A stretch of DNA of 54,656 nucleotides from Treponemataceae bacterium (GTDB taxonomy: Bacteria > Spirochaetota > Spirochaetia > Treponematales > Treponemataceae), in assembly GCA_024680915.1 (NCBI GenBank), contig JAILBN010000016.1, positions 1 to 54,656 on the forward strand. Reading direction: 5' to 3'. Positions 26,747-34,599 of this stretch are shown one piece after another. The notes beneath the pieces are model-generated. The model was given only the letters and a program-made list of their open reading frames with translations. It was not told the DNA's origin and did no database searches. Each line of letters begins with the position of its first letter. Position 1 is the stretch's first letter. The position numbers and the translations under genes were made by a program.

Positions 26747-27424
26747 TTACAGCAGCAAAGCTTCTTCAAAAGCATCCGGCAGTCCCTGCCAGACCTGACG
26801 ACCTTCCTTCATTACCCTTATCTCGTCACCAAGAGTACGGGCTTCCTCAATATCGTGAGTAACCACAATACCCGCAAAACCCAGCTGCCTCTGCCACTCC
26901 CGGAGTTCTTCAGAAAGCTTTTTCCTAAGGGGAGCATCAAGAGCAGAAAAGGGCTCGTCAAAAAGGACAAGTCTGGGCTCTGCGATAAGGGTACGGACAA
27001 GGGATACCCTCTGAGCCTCTCCTCCGGAAAGAGAATCCGGCCAGCGTTTCTCGAAGCCTTCAAGACCGAACCTGCAAAGCCATTCCGAAGCCTTTTTGTA
27101 ACGCTCTTTCCGGCCCATTCCGGCAGCGGCAAGAGCGTAAGCGGCATTATCTATAACCCTCATATGGGAAAAAAGCGCAGGACTTTGGAAAACCATTCCA
27201 ATATGACGCTTTCCAGAAGGAAGCTTTGTAATATCCTGACCATCAAGCATAATACGGGCTTTTTTCCCTGCCGGCAAAAGTCCCGTTATCATTTTCAATA
27301 TAGTGGACTTGCCGCTGCCGGAATGCCCCACGATAACCAGCATCTGTCCTTTATCGACACAGCATGAAAAATCTATTGAAAGGGCATCCCAGTCCATATG
27401 CAGGTTATCAGCACTAAAAAACAT
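26747..27424 (-). CDS. thiQ: Thiamine ABC transporter, ATP-binding protein
   Basis: A 225-residue ABC ATPase with Walker A GHSGSGKST (33-41), Q-loop MVFQSPALFSHM, signature LSGGEAQR, Walker B LVLFDEPFSALD and H-loop VVTHD. It follows the permease gene by 8 bp in an operon headed by a TPP riboswitch, so thiamine (or TPP) import is the likely role. Short length and sequence fit the ThiQ type. Its 3' end is only 3 bp from the 3' end of the convergent HD-GYP gene, with no visible terminator between them. Confidence 0.9.
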   Translation of the reverse strand: MFFSADNLHMDWDALSIDFSCCVDKGQMLVIVGHSGSGKSTILKMITGLLPAGKKARIMLDGQDITKLPSGKRHIGMVFQSPALFSHMRVIDNAAYALAAAGMGRKERYKKASEWLCRFGLEGFEKRWPDSLSGGEAQRVSLVRTLIAEPRLVLFDEPFSALDAPLRKKLSEELREWQRQLGFAGIVVTHDIEEARTLGDEIRVMKEGRQVWQGLPDAFEEALLL

Positions 27425-27432
27425 AAGTCCTC

Positions 27433-29103
27433 CTATATTCCCTCAACAGAATTTTTCTTCCGGAACAAAAAATCTTTGTTTGACAGGCCTTTTTTAGGTC
27501 GGCTTTTTCCAGAAATAGAATCAGAAAGGGCAAAAAGAGCCATAGAGGTAAAAATCAATATAGTTCCAGCAGCACAGGCCGCAGAAAACCGATAGGATCC
27601 GGCAAGCCTGTATGTAAACAAAGAGAGGGTCGCAAAACGGGGGATTCCCAGAATAAGAGGCAGGTTTGAATCGCCAGCACTCAAGGCTACACAAAAGGCA
27701 AAGGATGAGAACAAGGCCCTCCTTACCTGAGGCAGCTGAATACGGAAAATAACGTCCAACCTTGAAGGAGACAACAAGGAAGCCGCATCCGTCACGGAGG
27801 AAGGAATCCTCTCCATAGCTCCTCGAATCTGCTGAAAAGCCAGGGGCCAGGTCAAAGAAGCCTGAGCAATTACAAGGAGAAAAGGTGAACCTGCTATGTG
27901 GAATTTTCTAAGCAGATTGGTCAGTCCGAATCCTATTACAATCGATGAAATAGCCATGGGAAGGAGGGGGATAATCCTGAAAACCACGCTTTTCCCGTGG
28001 GGATCTGCCCTGCGGGCCACGCAGGCAAAGAAAAAAGCAGTAAGAACACAAAGAAAGGCACTGCTCAAAGAGGTATATAAAGTATTCAAAAGAGCTGCAG
28101 GGAAACCTTTCTGTCCCATAATCTTAAGCAGCTCTCCGGCTCCCGTAAAAACAATCGCAGCCAGTGGCAGCAATAAGAAAAGAAGGATCAAAAGGCCTGT
28201 GACAGAAAGTCCGACAATCTCTGCGGCTCCACGTACCGGCTTAGGCTGAATAGTACTTACACCTGCATGGGTTCTGCGACCTTTCTTTCCAAGAAGAACA
28301 TAGCATAAAACAAAAGCGGATGCCGCCACAGTCTCCGTAAGGGCAAGTTGGCCGGCATACTTAAAGTCCAGGGTATTCCTAGCAGCCTGGTAGACCTCCA
28401 CCTCCATAGTGGAGCCACCTGCCTGTCCGAAAAGCAGGACTATAATGAAACTGAAAAAGCAATATAAAAATACGATTACTGCACCAGCAGCAACGGAAGG
28501 GGCAAGCTGAAAAAGAGTAATGGTGCGGAATATCCTGAACTTTCCGGCACCAGAAAGGACTGCGGCATTGTACTCATCCTCCGGCAGATTTTTCCAGGTA
28601 TCAGAGACAGTCCTCATTATCACGGGAAAATTATAAAAGCCGTGGGCAATAATTATTCCACTGAAAGAATAAAGAAAGGTAATGGGAGGATTTTTAACTC
28701 CGATCAGAGCCATGACAGCCCTGTTGAAAACCCCGTTCATACCGAAAAAAATCACGTAGCCCAAGGCTATAAGAAGAGGGGGTATACACAAAGATACAGA
28801 AGATAGGGATTCAAGGAAACGCCTGCCTGGAAATTTTCGGCAGGCTGTGAAAAAGGCGGCGGGCAGCCCTATAATGACTGCCACCACCGTGGAAAGGAAA
28901 GCCTGTTTTATCGTATAAAAAAGGATATTCCTTATTGCCGTAATTCGTTTAAAAAAAGAAGTGTCAGCTGAACTACTCGTTCCGTACGCAGAACCTGAGT
29001 CATCGGAAAAAGCCGGTGCAAAGGCGGAGACTGCAGTCACACAAAAGAACAGGACGAGCAGTACAGCAAGAACCGTACCGCAAAAAGCGGTAAACTGCTT
29101 CAT
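27433..29103 (-). CDS. thiP: Thiamine ABC transporter, fused two-domain permease
   Basis: A 556-residue inner-membrane permease with about twelve hydrophobic segments, made of two tandem binding-protein-dependent permease domains. EAA-type loops occur in each half (DEYNAAVLSGAGKFRIFRTI and TDAASLLSPSRLDVIFRI), which contact the ATPase. Such fused permeases are typical of ThiP and of iron-type importers; the TPP riboswitch decides for thiamine. The start codon is 3 bp after the thiB stop, with no separate ribosome binding site, so translation is probably coupled. A Lys/Arg-rich tail ends the protein. Confidence 0.9.
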   Translation of the reverse strand: MKQFTAFCGTVLAVLLVLFFCVTAVSAFAPAFSDDSGSAYGTSSSADTSFFKRITAIRNILFYTIKQAFLSTVVAVIIGLPAAFFTACRKFPGRRFLESLSSVSLCIPPLLIALGYVIFFGMNGVFNRAVMALIGVKNPPITFLYSFSGIIIAHGFYNFPVIMRTVSDTWKNLPEDEYNAAVLSGAGKFRIFRTITLFQLAPSVAAGAVIVFLYCFFSFIIVLLFGQAGGSTMEVEVYQAARNTLDFKYAGQLALTETVAASAFVLCYVLLGKKGRRTHAGVSTIQPKPVRGAAEIVGLSVTGLLILLFLLLPLAAIVFTGAGELLKIMGQKGFPAALLNTLYTSLSSAFLCVLTAFFFACVARRADPHGKSVVFRIIPLLPMAISSIVIGFGLTNLLRKFHIAGSPFLLVIAQASLTWPLAFQQIRGAMERIPSSVTDAASLLSPSRLDVIFRIQLPQVRRALFSSFAFCVALSAGDSNLPLILGIPRFATLSLFTYRLAGSYRFSAACAAGTILIFTSMALFALSDSISGKSRPKKGLSNKDFLFRKKNSVEGI

Positions 29104-29106
29104 CTA

Positions 29107-30138
29107 TTAGTTTTCAGCAAGAACAGCCAATATAATCTCTACAGCCTTATCAAGCTCATCCTGATCAACTGTAAGAACCTTTGAAGGAACTGCAGAAACG
29201 ACCTTGAAGCTATCAGGAAGCTCTACAGAATTGTTGGCCGGGTACATCCACTGTGTTTCGGGTACAATCTCCTGAGCATCTGTACTGATAAGGAAATCAA
29301 GGAACTTCTTCGCGTTTTCTTTATTAGGAGCATTCTTCATAAGACCTGCGCCCTCTGTCTGGTATGTATGACCGTCAGTGAACTCAAGAGCCACGAATTT
29401 ATCGCCTTCGTCATATGCTACATGGTAAGCAGGGCTTGTGGTATAGCTTATTACAAGCGGAGCCTCACCTTCTGTGAAAAGGCCGTATCCTGTACTCCAG
29501 CCAGGGGCCATAGTAAGGATATTCGCCTTAAGGTTACGCCAGTAATCAGCGACTCCATCAAGACCATAAACGGCAAGAGTCCATGCTGCGAAACCAAGAC
29601 CTGGTGTACTTGTCCTTGGGTCCATAAGAATGATTTTCTTGTTGTAGATATCCTTTGTGAGGTCATCAAGACAAGTAGGAGCCTCAAGTCCGCTCTCTGA
29701 ATCGAAAATCATAGCGAAGCTGCTCCAGTCATAAGGAACCAAGAGCCATCCGCCTTCCATAAGTAGTTCATCATCAATGTACTTCTCACCGTCCAAAGGC
29801 TTATATGCTTCCAGGATGTCCGCGGCTTTAGCTTTTGAATAAAGGTTGTTATCAAGACCGATAAGAACATCAGCTTCAGGAGCATCCTTCTCAAGCATAG
29901 CCCTTGAAAGGACCTGCACAGCATCTCCTACTGATATCATGTTGACTTTGATACCTGTTTTTTTCTCGAAGGCCTCGCAAAGAGCAGGACCAGCACCCCA
30001 TTCTGAGGCAAAAGAGTCATGGGCGTAAATAACCACTTCATTAGAAGCAGCATTTTTCTTTGCTTCACGAGAACCAGCCGCGAACACTAAAGAAACAATT
30101 GAAAATAAAAGGAAAAATGTTAAAAGACGAGCTTTCAT
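29107..30138 (-). CDS. thiB: Thiamine ABC transporter, substrate-binding protein
   Basis: A 343-residue periplasmic binding protein. The signal peptide is cleaved near VFAAGSREA. Motifs fit the ThiB/tbpA group: VVIYAHDSFASEWGAG, FEKKTGIKVNMIS, EADVLIGLDNNLY, VPYDWSSFAMIFD and MDPRTSTPGLGFAAWTL. It delivers thiamine or its phosphates to ThiPQ. It is the first gene of the thiBPQ operon. Its ribosome binding site (GGAGGAA) lies directly at the 3' end of a TPP riboswitch, so ligand binding probably blocks translation initiation. Confidence 0.93.
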   Translation of the reverse strand: MKARLLTFFLLFSIVSLVFAAGSREAKKNAASNEVVIYAHDSFASEWGAGPALCEAFEKKTGIKVNMISVGDAVQVLSRAMLEKDAPEADVLIGLDNNLYSKAKAADILEAYKPLDGEKYIDDELLMEGGWLLVPYDWSSFAMIFDSESGLEAPTCLDDLTKDIYNKKIILMDPRTSTPGLGFAAWTLAVYGLDGVADYWRNLKANILTMAPGWSTGYGLFTEGEAPLVISYTTSPAYHVAYDEGDKFVALEFTDGHTYQTEGAGLMKNAPNKENAKKFLDFLISTDAQEIVPETQWMYPANNSVELPDSFKVVSAVPSKVLTVDQDELDKAVEIILAVLAEN

Positions 30139-30143
30139 ACTTC

Positions 30144-30240
30144 CTCCGCCGGCATTATCCGGATCAGGTTAAACCGCCATACGGCAGTTTTTTCGGGTAT
30201 AATCTCAGAGTACCGTCTTACACGATACACACCCCGGTAT
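30144..30240 (-). ncRNA. TPP riboswitch (THI element)
   Basis: On the minus strand the conserved TPP-aptamer blocks are present in order: GGGGTG near the 5' end, CTGAGATTATACCC, and CCTGATCCGGATAATGCCGG at the 3' end, with a GC-rich variable stem (CTGCCG...CGGC) between. The 3' block runs straight into the thiB ribosome binding site. Strong support for control of thiBPQ by thiamine pyrophosphate, most likely at translation. Confidence 0.97.
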
Positions 30241-30259
30241 TTCTGTGTGATTGACAAAA

Positions 30260-30288
30260 AGTATATGACTGAAAAGCCTTCTAGTCAA
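30260..30288 (-). promoter_or_regulatory. Promoter of the thiBPQ operon
   Basis: On the minus strand: TTGACT (plus 30283-30288), an exact 17-bp spacer and TATACT (plus 30260-30265). The predicted start is just upstream of the TPP riboswitch, as expected. Confidence 0.82.
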
Positions 30289-30297
30289 TACGGTATT

Positions 30298-30459
30298 TTG
30301 GAGTTTTCTGTCAAAGGAATGAAAACCATGGACTTCCAAGACACTCAACTTACCTCTATCGCAATTTCTAACAATATAATTTTGGTGACACGGAATTTAA
30401 AGCATTTTGAACCGATAAAAGAGATTTCACCTCTTATGGTCGAAAATTGGTTTGAACAA
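30298..30459 (+). pseudogene. 3' remnant of a vapC-type PIN toxin gene
   Basis: About 54 codons encode only the C-terminal end of a PIN-domain toxin: MDFQDTQLTSIAISNNIILVT then RNLKHFE and VENWF, which matches the last third of VapC proteins (third Asp, LVTRN-x-KHF motif). The N-terminal two thirds with the first catalytic acids are missing, and the frame runs on past the natural end into antisense of the next gene. No antitoxin gene is present. A dead toxin fragment lodged between the thi promoter and the NimA-like gene. Confidence 0.7.
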
Positions 30460-30467
30460 ACCCGCTT

Positions 30468-30944
30468 TCAAGATTCATTCACCAGTTTACCGCTAATATG
30501 TTCCGGGACAAGCTCAAGACATTGCACCCGGGGCAAGGCATTCTGCAATTCTTTTTTCAGGTATTCCTCATCATCGGTAAATTTACGGCAGAGCTTCGTA
30601 CAGATTTCTTTTGCTTTTTCAGCGTCAGTCACAAGACTGATTTTTCCGAAGACCACCACGCTTTTTATATTAAGCGCCCAGTCCCCCTCTTTTCTGTACC
30701 CCTTATCAAACACACAAAAGCTCGCCTTGTTACAAGCCTTGATGGCGTCAATTTTATGACCTTCTTTCGCACCGTGAAAATAGATTTTTCCATCCTCTTC
30801 ACAATACCAATGGCTTAAAGGAATTCCATAAGGATAACCGTCATCACCAAGCAGGGATAAAACCCCGCGAGACTCTTTTTTCAGGATTTCAATACACTCT
30901 TTTTCTTCAAGCTGCTGCTTGAATCTTCGCATTTGTCTGAACAT
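30468..30944 (-). CDS. Pyridoxamine 5'-phosphate oxidase-like flavoprotein (NimA type)
   Basis: About 158 residues with an FMN-binding split-barrel fold as in the NimA/COG3467 group: MRRFKQQLEEKECIEIL, GVLSLLGDDGYPYGIPLSHWY, GKIYFHGAKEGHKIDAI, ASFCVFDKGYRKE, NIKSVVVFGKISLV. Members reduce small aromatic compounds such as nitroimidazoles; the natural substrate is usually unknown. I took the ATG at 30944; another at 30932 (MRRF) would fit the usual family start. No ribosome binding site is seen. It begins 20 bp after the uxuA stop on the same strand, so it may ride on uxu transcription. Confidence 0.82.
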   Translation of the reverse strand: MFRQMRRFKQQLEEKECIEILKKESRGVLSLLGDDGYPYGIPLSHWYCEEDGKIYFHGAKEGHKIDAIKACNKASFCVFDKGYRKEGDWALNIKSVVVFGKISLVTDAEKAKEICTKLCRKFTDDEEYLKKELQNALPRVQCLELVPEHISGKLVNES

Positions 30945-30964
30945 CAATCAGCCAGGACTGTTTA

Positions 30965-32071
30965 TTAACGATATAATTTCACACCGCTGCGGTCTATAGT
31001 CTTTTCACAGGCTTCCCAAAGACCCTGCAGGTAGCAGGCACCAAGGGCACGGTCGTAGAGTCCGTAACCAGGCATAGCCTTCTCACCCCAAATCATACGA
31101 CCATGATCCGGACGGATAACCCCGTCAAAGCCAGTCTCATATAAAGTACGGATAATCTTGAACATATCGAAGCTGCCCTCAGATGACAAATGCGCGGACT
31201 CTTGGAAATCCTGAACTGGATCATCAATCGCTGTATTGAATCTAAGGTTTCTCACATGGGCAAAGTGGATACGTCCTGTAGCAGCCTTGATCATCTCGCA
31301 AAGATCATTCTTACGGTTCGTTCCATAAGAACCGGTACAGAAAGTAAGCCCATTATGGGGATTATCCACAGCCTTAAGCATGCGTACTACATTCTCTTTG
31401 CAGGTGATAATACGGGGAAGCCCGAAAACCGGCCATGCCGGATCATCAGGATGTATCGCCATATCGATATCATACTTATCACATACGGGCATTATTGCCT
31501 TCAAGAAATAAACCAGATTCTCAAAAAGCTTTTCATTGGTCATGCCCTTGTACAGGTCAAAAAGCTCTTTTACCTTTGCCATGCGTTCAGGTTCCCAGCC
31601 AGGAAGGACAAATCCGTTAGAATCTTTATCTATTGAATCGAACATCTCCTCCGGCTTTATTGAATCAACAGCCTTAGAGCTATAGGCAAGAACCGTGGAA
31701 CCATCTTCGCATACGCGGGCAAGCTCACTGCGGGTCCAGTCAAAAACAGGCATGAAGTTATAGCAGACCAGACGGATATCATTTTTTCCAAGAACCTCCA
31801 GTGTTTTTATGTAGTTCTCGATATATTCATCGCGTCTGCCATTTCCCATTTTTATATCATCATGTATATTGACGCTTTCAATACCTGATATCTCCAGTCC
31901 ATGACTCTCTGCTTCAGCTTTTAAGGTTTTTACTTTTTCATCAGCCCAAGCTTCTCCTGGAACACTATCATACAAGGTGGTAATAACGCCTTTAACACCC
32001 GGAATCTGACGGATCTGGCTCAACGAAACGGAATCAAAGCCTGTCCCGAACCACCTAAAAGTCATTTTCAT
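30965..32071 (-). CDS. uxuA: D-mannonate dehydratase
   Basis: Dehydrates D-mannonate to 2-keto-3-deoxy-gluconate in the hexuronate (glucuronate) pathway. A 368-residue TIM-barrel enzyme. Recognisable parts: MTFRWFGTGFDSVSL at the start, GIESVNIHDDIKMG, IHPDDPAWPVFGLPRI, LTFCTGSYG, IHFAHVRNL and the C-terminal VIRPDHGRMIWGE, with His and Cys/Asp metal ligands. A strong GGAGG ribosome binding site precedes the ATG. It lies 35 bp downstream of uxuB on the same strand; together they convert fructuronate to keto-deoxygluconate. No kdgK or kdgA is in the window. Confidence 0.96.
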   Translation of the reverse strand: MKMTFRWFGTGFDSVSLSQIRQIPGVKGVITTLYDSVPGEAWADEKVKTLKAEAESHGLEISGIESVNIHDDIKMGNGRRDEYIENYIKTLEVLGKNDIRLVCYNFMPVFDWTRSELARVCEDGSTVLAYSSKAVDSIKPEEMFDSIDKDSNGFVLPGWEPERMAKVKELFDLYKGMTNEKLFENLVYFLKAIMPVCDKYDIDMAIHPDDPAWPVFGLPRIITCKENVVRMLKAVDNPHNGLTFCTGSYGTNRKNDLCEMIKAATGRIHFAHVRNLRFNTAIDDPVQDFQESAHLSSEGSFDMFKIIRTLYETGFDGVIRPDHGRMIWGEKAMPGYGLYDRALGACYLQGLWEACEKTIDRSGVKLYR

Positions 32072-32106
32072 TTCAAAACCTCCAAAAAAAGTAAAGCACT
32101 GAGGGA

Positions 32107-33738
32107 TTATTTCAAGTATTCTTCAAGAACAGCTTTAACAGAACCTACTCCAGAAATAAGCTTACAGAATATCTCCTCAATTTTATCCGTAAGTCTTACG
32201 GAATATGGGGAAGAATATAAATCCACTCCAAATATAACAGGATTCGACAACAAGGGTTTCAGCACTCCCTTGGCAGTTTCCGGTTTTCCGAAAACAACAT
32301 CCTTCAAACTTGATTTCAACTCATTCAACATAGGATCGGAGGACAATGCCATCTCCGCCCCGTCATCATCAAGAGCAATAAGATATCGTAACCAGCCGGC
32401 AATCGCCAAAGGAATTCCTATCATGAAATCTATATTTTTTTCGGCTTTTATGTAAGCCTTTATTGTCTCTCCATAGCGGACAGGTATTTTCTGAGAAGTA
32501 TCAGTAGCTATACGCTGCGGAGTATCAGGGATATAGGGATTCGGTACTCTTTCCTCCACGACCTCATTGATGAAATCAAGCGGATTCAATATACCAGGAT
32601 TCACAACTACAGGTAATCCTTCATCGTATCCGATTTTCTTTATAAGCTTTACAAGAAGAGGATTCTTCATCTCCTCAGCTATAGACTTATATCCCAAAAG
32701 ACAACCATACACAGCCAATGCGGTATGAAGAGGATTCAAGCATGTAGTTACTTTCATCTGCTCCGTGCGGTTCACAGTATCACGGTCAGTGATATAAACG
32801 CCACAATCCTTGAGCTTCTCGAAAGCAGGACGGCCGGCAGGGAAAGAATCTTCTATAACGAGATACTGAGGTTTTTCAGAATTCACAAAAGGAGCGATGA
32901 AGGTACCTTTTGAAGTTGTTATAGGATCCATGCCAACGATGCCAGCTTCCTCCAGCTGTTTCTGAACAGCAGCCGCCGGACGGGGGGTAATCTTATCAAT
33001 CATGGACCAAGGGAAAGCTACTTTCTTCTCGTCATGAAGCCATTCCACAAAATCCTTAGAGACGAAACCATTCCTGAACCAAGCTTCTGCAATGGCATAA
33101 ACTGAATTACTGAGTTTTTCGCCATTATGAGAGCAGTTATCCATACTGACAAATGCTATAGGATAGGCTCCATTACAAAATCTTTCATAAGCAAGAGCGG
33201 TAACGATACTCATGGCATGTACAGGATGGGCAGGACCTGACTGCATATCGGCAGAAGCAAGCTTATTGATGCTGCCATCCATGTTCGTTATTGAATATCC
33301 TTTCTCTGTTATAGTGAAACTGACCATTTTCAGGGAAGAAGAACGGAAAATCGTTTTCATACGCTCCCATGAAGAAAAATCAGATGAATCAGCATGTACA
33401 GCCTCTGAGACTGATGCAACAATCTCTTTCTCCAAGGATCCATCTGCTTTCATAAGAACAAGCAGGGAGAGATTGTCATGGGGAGCATAAATTTTATCCA
33501 ATATCTCGTAATCAAAGGTATCTGACGCAATTATTCCTTTATCTGCCAGTCCTTCATTCAGCAATCTCTGCTGGAGCACAGCGATAAAACCACGGAAAAT
33601 ATTACCTGCACCAAAATGAAGCCATTCCGGAGCCTCGAAAGTTTTTTTATTCACTTCATCTACATTAAATGAAGGGAGAGAAACTTTTGCATCTTTCCAA
33701 CTTTCAGAAAAAAGAAATCTCTTGTTCAATTCTAACAT
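32107..33738 (-). CDS. uxuB: Fructuronate reductase / mannitol dehydrogenase family
   Basis: An NAD-dependent long-chain dehydrogenase that reduces D-fructuronate to D-mannonate, the substrate of the neighbouring UxuA. 543 residues, the usual length. The nucleotide-binding start is EWLHFGAGNIFRGFIA; FVSMDNCSHNG, KITPRP, the catalytic-region KVTTCLNPLHTALAVYG and the C-terminal helical domain (FMIGIPLAIAGWLRYL) all match the mannitol dehydrogenase family. UxuB rather than a mannitol enzyme is chosen from the uxuA context. The ATG has no ribosome binding site and lies inside an 18-bp palindrome exactly 7 nt after a -10 box. Confidence 0.93.
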   Translation of the reverse strand: MLELNKRFLFSESWKDAKVSLPSFNVDEVNKKTFEAPEWLHFGAGNIFRGFIAVLQQRLLNEGLADKGIIASDTFDYEILDKIYAPHDNLSLLVLMKADGSLEKEIVASVSEAVHADSSDFSSWERMKTIFRSSSLKMVSFTITEKGYSITNMDGSINKLASADMQSGPAHPVHAMSIVTALAYERFCNGAYPIAFVSMDNCSHNGEKLSNSVYAIAEAWFRNGFVSKDFVEWLHDEKKVAFPWSMIDKITPRPAAAVQKQLEEAGIVGMDPITTSKGTFIAPFVNSEKPQYLVIEDSFPAGRPAFEKLKDCGVYITDRDTVNRTEQMKVTTCLNPLHTALAVYGCLLGYKSIAEEMKNPLLVKLIKKIGYDEGLPVVVNPGILNPLDFINEVVEERVPNPYIPDTPQRIATDTSQKIPVRYGETIKAYIKAEKNIDFMIGIPLAIAGWLRYLIALDDDGAEMALSSDPMLNELKSSLKDVVFGKPETAKGVLKPLLSNPVIFGVDLYSSPYSVRLTDKIEEIFCKLISGVGSVKAVLEEYLK

Positions 33739-33750
33739 ACTAGTATGTTA
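33733..33750. promoter_or_regulatory. 18-bp perfect palindrome over the uxuB start codon (operator candidate)
   Basis: TAACATACTAGTATGTTA reads the same on both strands. On the minus strand its left arm is the -10 box and its right arm contains the uxuB ATG, so a bound repressor would cover the -10 and the start of the message. Size and symmetry suit a GntR- or LacI-type regulator; no such gene is in the window. Confidence 0.65.
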
Positions 33751-33773
33751 TTACAAGCTTTTATGGATGTCAA
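33745..33773 (-). promoter_or_regulatory. Promoter of uxuBA
   Basis: On the minus strand: perfect TTGACA (plus 33768-33773), 17-bp spacer, TAACAT (plus 33745-33750). Six bases separate the -10 from the uxuB ATG, so transcription should start at the A of the start codon. Confidence 0.78.
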
Positions 33774-33823
33774 GCGACAAATCAAGGGAAACTTGCATTA
33801 TAATAAAGAATTATTTCAATTTT

Positions 33824-34519
33824 TCAGCTAATTATCCTATGCCAGGAAGCAGGTTCCGGGACATCAAAAGCAAGATGTTCCTCCGTATAGGGGTGTATAA
33901 AGTCCAGTGTACGGGCATGAAGACAAAGACGGTGGAAAGGATCCGTACGAGACCGATACTGCCTGTCCCCTGCTATGGGATGCTTCATCGCAGACAGATG
34001 GGCACGGATCTGATTAGTCCTGCCAGTCTCAAGCTCCAGCTGGAACAGGGTGTAAAATTCGTTTCCAGACAACTTCTTGTAATGGGTGACAGCCTGAACC
34101 TCATTTTTCAAAGGTTTACCACCTCTCTTCGTATCAGCGACATAAGAATGGTGCATAGCATTTTTTGCAAGGGGAAGATCTATCACGCCTTCTTCATTCA
34201 GGCAGGAAGCCGCAGGGTTCTCAGCAAGCGCTATATAATAACGGTGTATGACAAGCTTCTGCCAGTTGTCCATAACTTTCTGCCGGCATTCTGGAGACAA
34301 TGCGAACATCATGACTCCCGATGTATCCTTATCCAAACGATGCACAGAGGCCGGACGAAAACTTCCATGAACAAGTCCTCTTTTCCTGCGGATTTCTGTC
34401 AGCACATCCAGGGCGGTGTTTCCCCTGGAGCCAGGATATGATACGGACAGCATATTCTCCGGCTTATTTATAACGGTTATAAACTTATCCTCATACAAGA
34501 TATGTATTTTTCCAGACAT
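33824..34519 (-). CDS. RluA-family RNA pseudouridine synthase
   Basis: A 231-residue pseudouridine synthase with the RluA signature HRLDKDTSG (60-68, catalytic Asp63), the strand YYIALAENP, GRTNQIRAHLSAMKHPIAGDR and LCLHARTLDFIHP. There is no S4 RNA-binding domain, so it is of the short RluA/TruC-like kind; the target could be 23S rRNA or tRNA. The ATG has no ribosome binding site, but a -35/-10 pair ends 6 bp before it. The downstream neighbour on the same strand is uxuB, which has its own promoter. Confidence 0.92.
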   Translation of the reverse strand: MSGKIHILYEDKFITVINKPENMLSVSYPGSRGNTALDVLTEIRRKRGLVHGSFRPASVHRLDKDTSGVMMFALSPECRQKVMDNWQKLVIHRYYIALAENPAASCLNEEGVIDLPLAKNAMHHSYVADTKRGGKPLKNEVQAVTHYKKLSGNEFYTLFQLELETGRTNQIRAHLSAMKHPIAGDRQYRSRTDPFHRLCLHARTLDFIHPYTEEHLAFDVPEPASWHRIIS

Positions 34520-34525
34520 GAAGAT

Positions 34526-34554
34526 ACTATGTCATTTGAAGGCACTTATGGCAA
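34526..34554 (-). promoter_or_regulatory. Promoter adjoining the RluA-type gene start
   Basis: On the minus strand: TTGCCA (plus 34549-34554), 17-bp spacer, CATAGT (plus 34526-34531), then 6 nt to the ATG. No Shine-Dalgarno sequence: a candidate leaderless promoter. Confidence 0.5.
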
Positions 34555-34599
34555 GAAGAAAAACCCTAAAGTCTCTGAAACCATGATATAAAACGTAAC

